Positions 62,039-64,000 of a stretch of DNA of 64,000 nucleotides are shown here, piece by piece (within the stretch, counting starts at the first letter, position 1; each line of letters starts with the position of its first letter). The notes beneath the pieces were generated by a model, which saw nothing but the letters and a program-made list of their open reading frames with translations, was not told the origin of the DNA and made no database searches. Origin of the DNA: Tissierella praeacuta DSM 18095 (GTDB lineage: Bacteria; Bacillota; Clostridia; Tissierellales; Tissierellaceae); the NCBI RefSeq assembly GCF_900128955.1, contig NZ_FQTY01000002.1, positions 124,001 through 188,000 of the forward strand. Reading direction: 5' to 3'. The position numbers and the translations under genes were made by a program.

Positions 62039-62905
62039 TTATTTTACACCGAGATAGTTTGCTATATTAGCATCTTCTGTTTTTATTCCCTTTATTTTGG
62101 ATGTTTTACAGCTAATTAGACCTGTAACTCCAGGTCCATGTCCTGCCAGTATACAATCTGAATGCACTATTACACCAATAGTTACTGCACCTTCTAAATA
62201 CTGGCGTCCATAAGTATTATCGCAATCCCTTAATAGCACTATATCTCCAAATCTAAGTTTGTCTATTCCATATTTTTTTACCGCTTCTTTATCTCCAGTA
62301 GTTATATCATAATCTCCAGTAAGGCTAGTGGAACTACCTATACCAGAACCCATTAGATGGGCAGGGATTTCAGTTACTACAGGAACTTCTAACTCTCCAT
62401 TTTCATTTTCTCTGATTCCCATTTTTTCAAATAGATTAGGGTCAAGGTTCATTATTAGTACATCATCATGACCTTCCATTTTAAGACCTTGACCATTTGC
62501 TTTAATAAGTATTGTATCATTTATAGCCATTTTTTCTAAATCTTCCTGTGGGAAGTATATAAGGACATGCTCAATTCCTCCATGCATACCAGTGACAAAT
62601 CCCTTTGCACCTTTTGCATCTCCAGATATTACTCTAGCTTCATTTCCTACACAGGATAGAACCATTAGAGGTCTATTTTCAGCTACATCTTCATTTCTAA
62701 TACTTACACCTGGTTCCACATGGTCACCTACAAGGTTCATACAAGAATCTCCAATTTGAAAATTGTAAGTAATGCCTCCTGTTCCATGTAAAATCATAGG
62801 TTTGCCATCACTACTTATTCTATAGGGACTTGGTCCCATTATAGGACTATGAATTTTACCCTGTACTGATTGAATTACTAATTTGTCTTTATTAGTTTTT
62901 ATCAA
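62039..62905 (-). CDS. DUF4438 domain-containing protein
   Basis: A 288-residue soluble protein with the conserved features of DUF4438: SPIMGPSPYRISSDG, GDHVEPGVSIRN, MGSGIGSSTSLTGDYDI, LRFGDIVLLRDCDNTYGR and HGPGVTGLISC. TTG 62905 is preferred to GTG 62914, since AAAGGAG is 9 bases upstream. Mainly beta structure with many glycines. The biochemical role is unknown; homologues occur in anaerobic and thermophilic bacteria. Confidence 0.82.
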   Translation of the reverse strand: MIKTNKDKLVIQSVQGKIHSPIMGPSPYRISSDGKPMILHGTGGITYNFQIGDSCMNLVGDHVEPGVSIRNEDVAENRPLMVLSCVGNEARVISGDAKGAKGFVTGMHGGIEHVLIYFPQEDLEKMAINDTILIKANGQGLKMEGHDDVLIMNLDPNLFEKMGIRENENGELEVPVVTEIPAHLMGSGIGSSTSLTGDYDITTGDKEAVKKYGIDKLRFGDIVLLRDCDNTYGRQYLEGAVTIGVIVHSDCILAGHGPGVTGLISCKTSKIKGIKTEDANIANYLGVK

Positions 62906-63047
62906 AAAAATCACTCCTTTTAGTCATATATAATAAATTATACTATATAAATGTAGAAATTAATGACTTTAGAAAAATATTTATAGGATTTAATATAAAT
63001 ATAAATATTTTTATATACCCAAAGAGAAGTTTACATAATCAATAATA

Positions 63048-63076
63048 TTGACAAAATATACTTAATATTATAAAAT
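63048..63076 (+). promoter_or_regulatory. Sigma-A promoter of the NuoE/NuoF-type operon
   Basis: TTGACA at 63048-63053, 17-base spacer, TAAAAT at 63071-63076. The transcript has a leader of about 145 bases. Confidence 0.72.
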
Positions 63077-63170
63077 GATGGTGTTAAAAATCTATAGCAA
63101 AAAAACTTAAATAAGATTAATGAATAGTTGAAATTAAGATGGATTTTATTAAGAGGTGTAAACCTTTATC

Positions 63171-63200
63171 ATAGACAGCACATTAGGATTGCTGTCTATT
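63171..63200 (+). promoter_or_regulatory. Leader hairpin before the NuoE-type gene
   Basis: ATAGACAGCA / TGCTGTCTAT (63171-63199) with a loop of 9 bases and a short T tract (TTTTC). It could be a weak attenuator. Confidence 0.5.
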
Positions 63201-63230
63201 TTCAAAATAAGATTAAAAAGGAGGTTTATT

Positions 63231-63716
63231 ATGGAATTTAAATTTGATATGGAAAAAAACAAGGAAAAAATTGAAGATTTTAAGGTGTTTATTAAAGAAA
63301 ATGAAGACAAGCAGGGAGCCTTAATGCCAGTGTTACAAAAAGCTCAGGGGCTATTTGGATATTTACCTGTAGAAGTGTTAGAGATCATATCTAAAGGATT
63401 AGATATTCCATTATCAGAAATATATGGTGTAGTTACTTTTTATTCTCAATTTTCATTAATTCCTAAAGGAGAATACAGAATAGGTGTATGTTTAGGAACA
63501 GCTTGTTATGTAAAGGGTTCCCATGAGTTACTTAACAAGGTTATGGAAGAATTGGGAATTGAATCAGGTCAAACTACACCAGATATGAAATTCTCCCTAA
63601 CAGCAACTAGATGTATAGGGGCATGTGGATTGGCACCAGTTTTATCAGTAAATGATGATGTATATGGCAGATTAAAACCTGAAGATGTAAAAGGCATTTT
63701 AGATAAGTATAGATAA
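63231..63716 (+). CDS. NuoE-type [2Fe-2S] subunit of a NADH-linked hydrogenase/oxidoreductase (HydC-like)
   Basis: A 161-residue thioredoxin-like ferredoxin. The four cluster cysteines are in CLGTACYVKGS and CIGACGLAP. The N-terminal helical part KAQGLFGYLPVEVLEIIS and YGVVTFYSQFSL is typical of NuoE/HydC. AAAGGAGG precedes ATG 63231. With the NuoF-like gene that follows, it forms the NAD-binding module of an electron-bifurcating [FeFe]-hydrogenase or formate dehydrogenase; the catalytic subunit is beyond the window. Confidence 0.93.
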   Translation: MEFKFDMEKNKEKIEDFKVFIKENEDKQGALMPVLQKAQGLFGYLPVEVLEIISKGLDIPLSEIYGVVTFYSQFSLIPKGEYRIGVCLGTACYVKGSHELLNKVMEELGIESGQTTPDMKFSLTATRCIGACGLAPVLSVNDDVYGRLKPEDVKGILDKYR

Positions 63717-63731
63717 TATGGAGGTGTAAAT

Positions 63732-64000
63732 ATGACCACAATTAATGAATTGAAAAAAATTAAAGAAGAAGCTTTAAATAGAATAAAACTTCGTCAATCA
63801 GAGTTAGGCAAGGAGTTTATAGAAGAAATAGCAGGACTTAAGAAACATCATATATTAGTCTGCGGAGGAACAGGCTGCCATTCAGGTGGTGGAGATAAGA
63901 TAAAGGATTTAATAGAAGAAAAGATAAATGAAAAGGGATTAGGAGAGGAAATTCAAGTAGTACTTACAGGTTGTTTTGGACTTTGTGAATCAGGACCAAA
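63732..64000 (+). CDS. NuoF-type NADH-binding subunit, N-terminal part (HydB-like; runs off the window)
   Basis: The first 89 codons read MTTINELKKIKEEALNR..., with a [2Fe-2S] thioredoxin-like domain: HILVCGGTGCHSGGGDK and VLTGCFGLCESGP. This N-terminal domain before the NADH-binding part is typical of HydB/NuoF in Clostridia. GGAGGTG precedes ATG 63732, 15 bases after the NuoE-type gene. The flavin and NADH domains lie beyond the end. Confidence 0.9.
   Translation, partial: MTTINELKKIKEEALNRIKLRQSELGKEFIEEIAGLKKHHILVCGGTGCHSGGGDKIKDLIEEKINEKGLGEEIQVVLTGCFGLCESGP

Noticed and set aside
1-64000. CRISPR array, tRNA, rRNA, T-box or prophage
   Set aside because: No regularly spaced repeats, no cloverleaf with CCA-type 3' end, no GGGTGG-ACC T-box core outside coding sequence, and no phage structural genes were seen on reading both strands.

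Overview
The window comes from a low-GC (about 30 percent by eye), anaerobic, amino-acid-fermenting Firmicute of the Clostridia/Tissierellia type. Signs of this are a D-proline reductase operon with a selenocysteine codon in prdB, meso-diaminopimelate dehydrogenase, sigma-54 activators controlling amino acid catabolism, a NADH-linked hydrogenase/NuoEF-type operon, sporulation-associated YtaF, strong AGGAGG ribosome binding sites and U-rich hairpin terminators. No rRNA, tRNA, CRISPR array, prophage or intact insertion sequence was recognised.

Layout. 1-9.3 kb: metal homeostasis (two Mn/Zn-type ABC permeases with winged-helix tails, YtaF, MntP behind a yybP-ykoY manganese riboswitch) with folA, a CaCA cation exchanger, glmS and YcxB-like membrane proteins. 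9.3-18.8 kb: a chemoreceptor, a CofE-like glutamyl ligase beside a divergent LysR gene, a glutamate-cysteine ligase overlapping a permuted ATP-grasp ligase, ddh, and two membrane proteins carrying a J-domain and a zinc ribbon. 19-27.3 kb: a YtrA-type GntR/ABC operon, trkA-trkH potassium uptake and a MacAB-like efflux operon. 27.4-35.3 kb: lactate dehydrogenase and a FadR-type regulator, then a sigma-54 activator followed by a sigma-54 promoter driving an aminotransferase, an aldolase resembling 4-hydroxy-2-oxoglutarate aldolase, and an amino acid symporter. 35.5-37.7 kb: OhrR-like regulator, glutathione peroxidase-like enzyme, UppP. 37.8-45.5 kb: PrdR-like activator, sigma-54 promoter, prdC-prdA-small protein-prdB-prdF.

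45.5-49.2 kb: a 353-bp MITE-like inverted-repeat element, hypothetical genes, an SPL-family radical SAM protein and a GT51 glycosyltransferase. 49.2-55.5 kb: an ECF sigma factor fused to anti-sigma-like sequence, the paired putative DNA-repair proteins (TIGR03916/TIGR03915 type) behind a LexA-like box, an M56-M23 membrane peptidase with its BlaI repressor and operators, a decayed IS3 remnant, and DegV. 55.5-64 kb: rsgA behind a leader-peptide/attenuator region, an NMO-family flavoprotein, ung, an acetate transporter, a small zinc-ribbon gene, a 0.7-kb gene-poor stretch, DUF1294 and DUF4438 genes, and the start of a NuoE/NuoF (hydrogenase) operon.

The most coherent biology is the 27-45 kb block. 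Two sigma-54 activators with near-identical promoter modules each face a sigma-54-dependent catabolic unit. One is reductive (proline reductase, an electron sink). The other looks like transamination plus aldol cleavage of a gamma-hydroxy amino acid such as 4-hydroxyglutamate, giving pyruvate and glyoxylate; lactate dehydrogenase lies next to it. The pathway assignment is inference; the promoters, activator genes and aldolase motifs are visible in the sequence.
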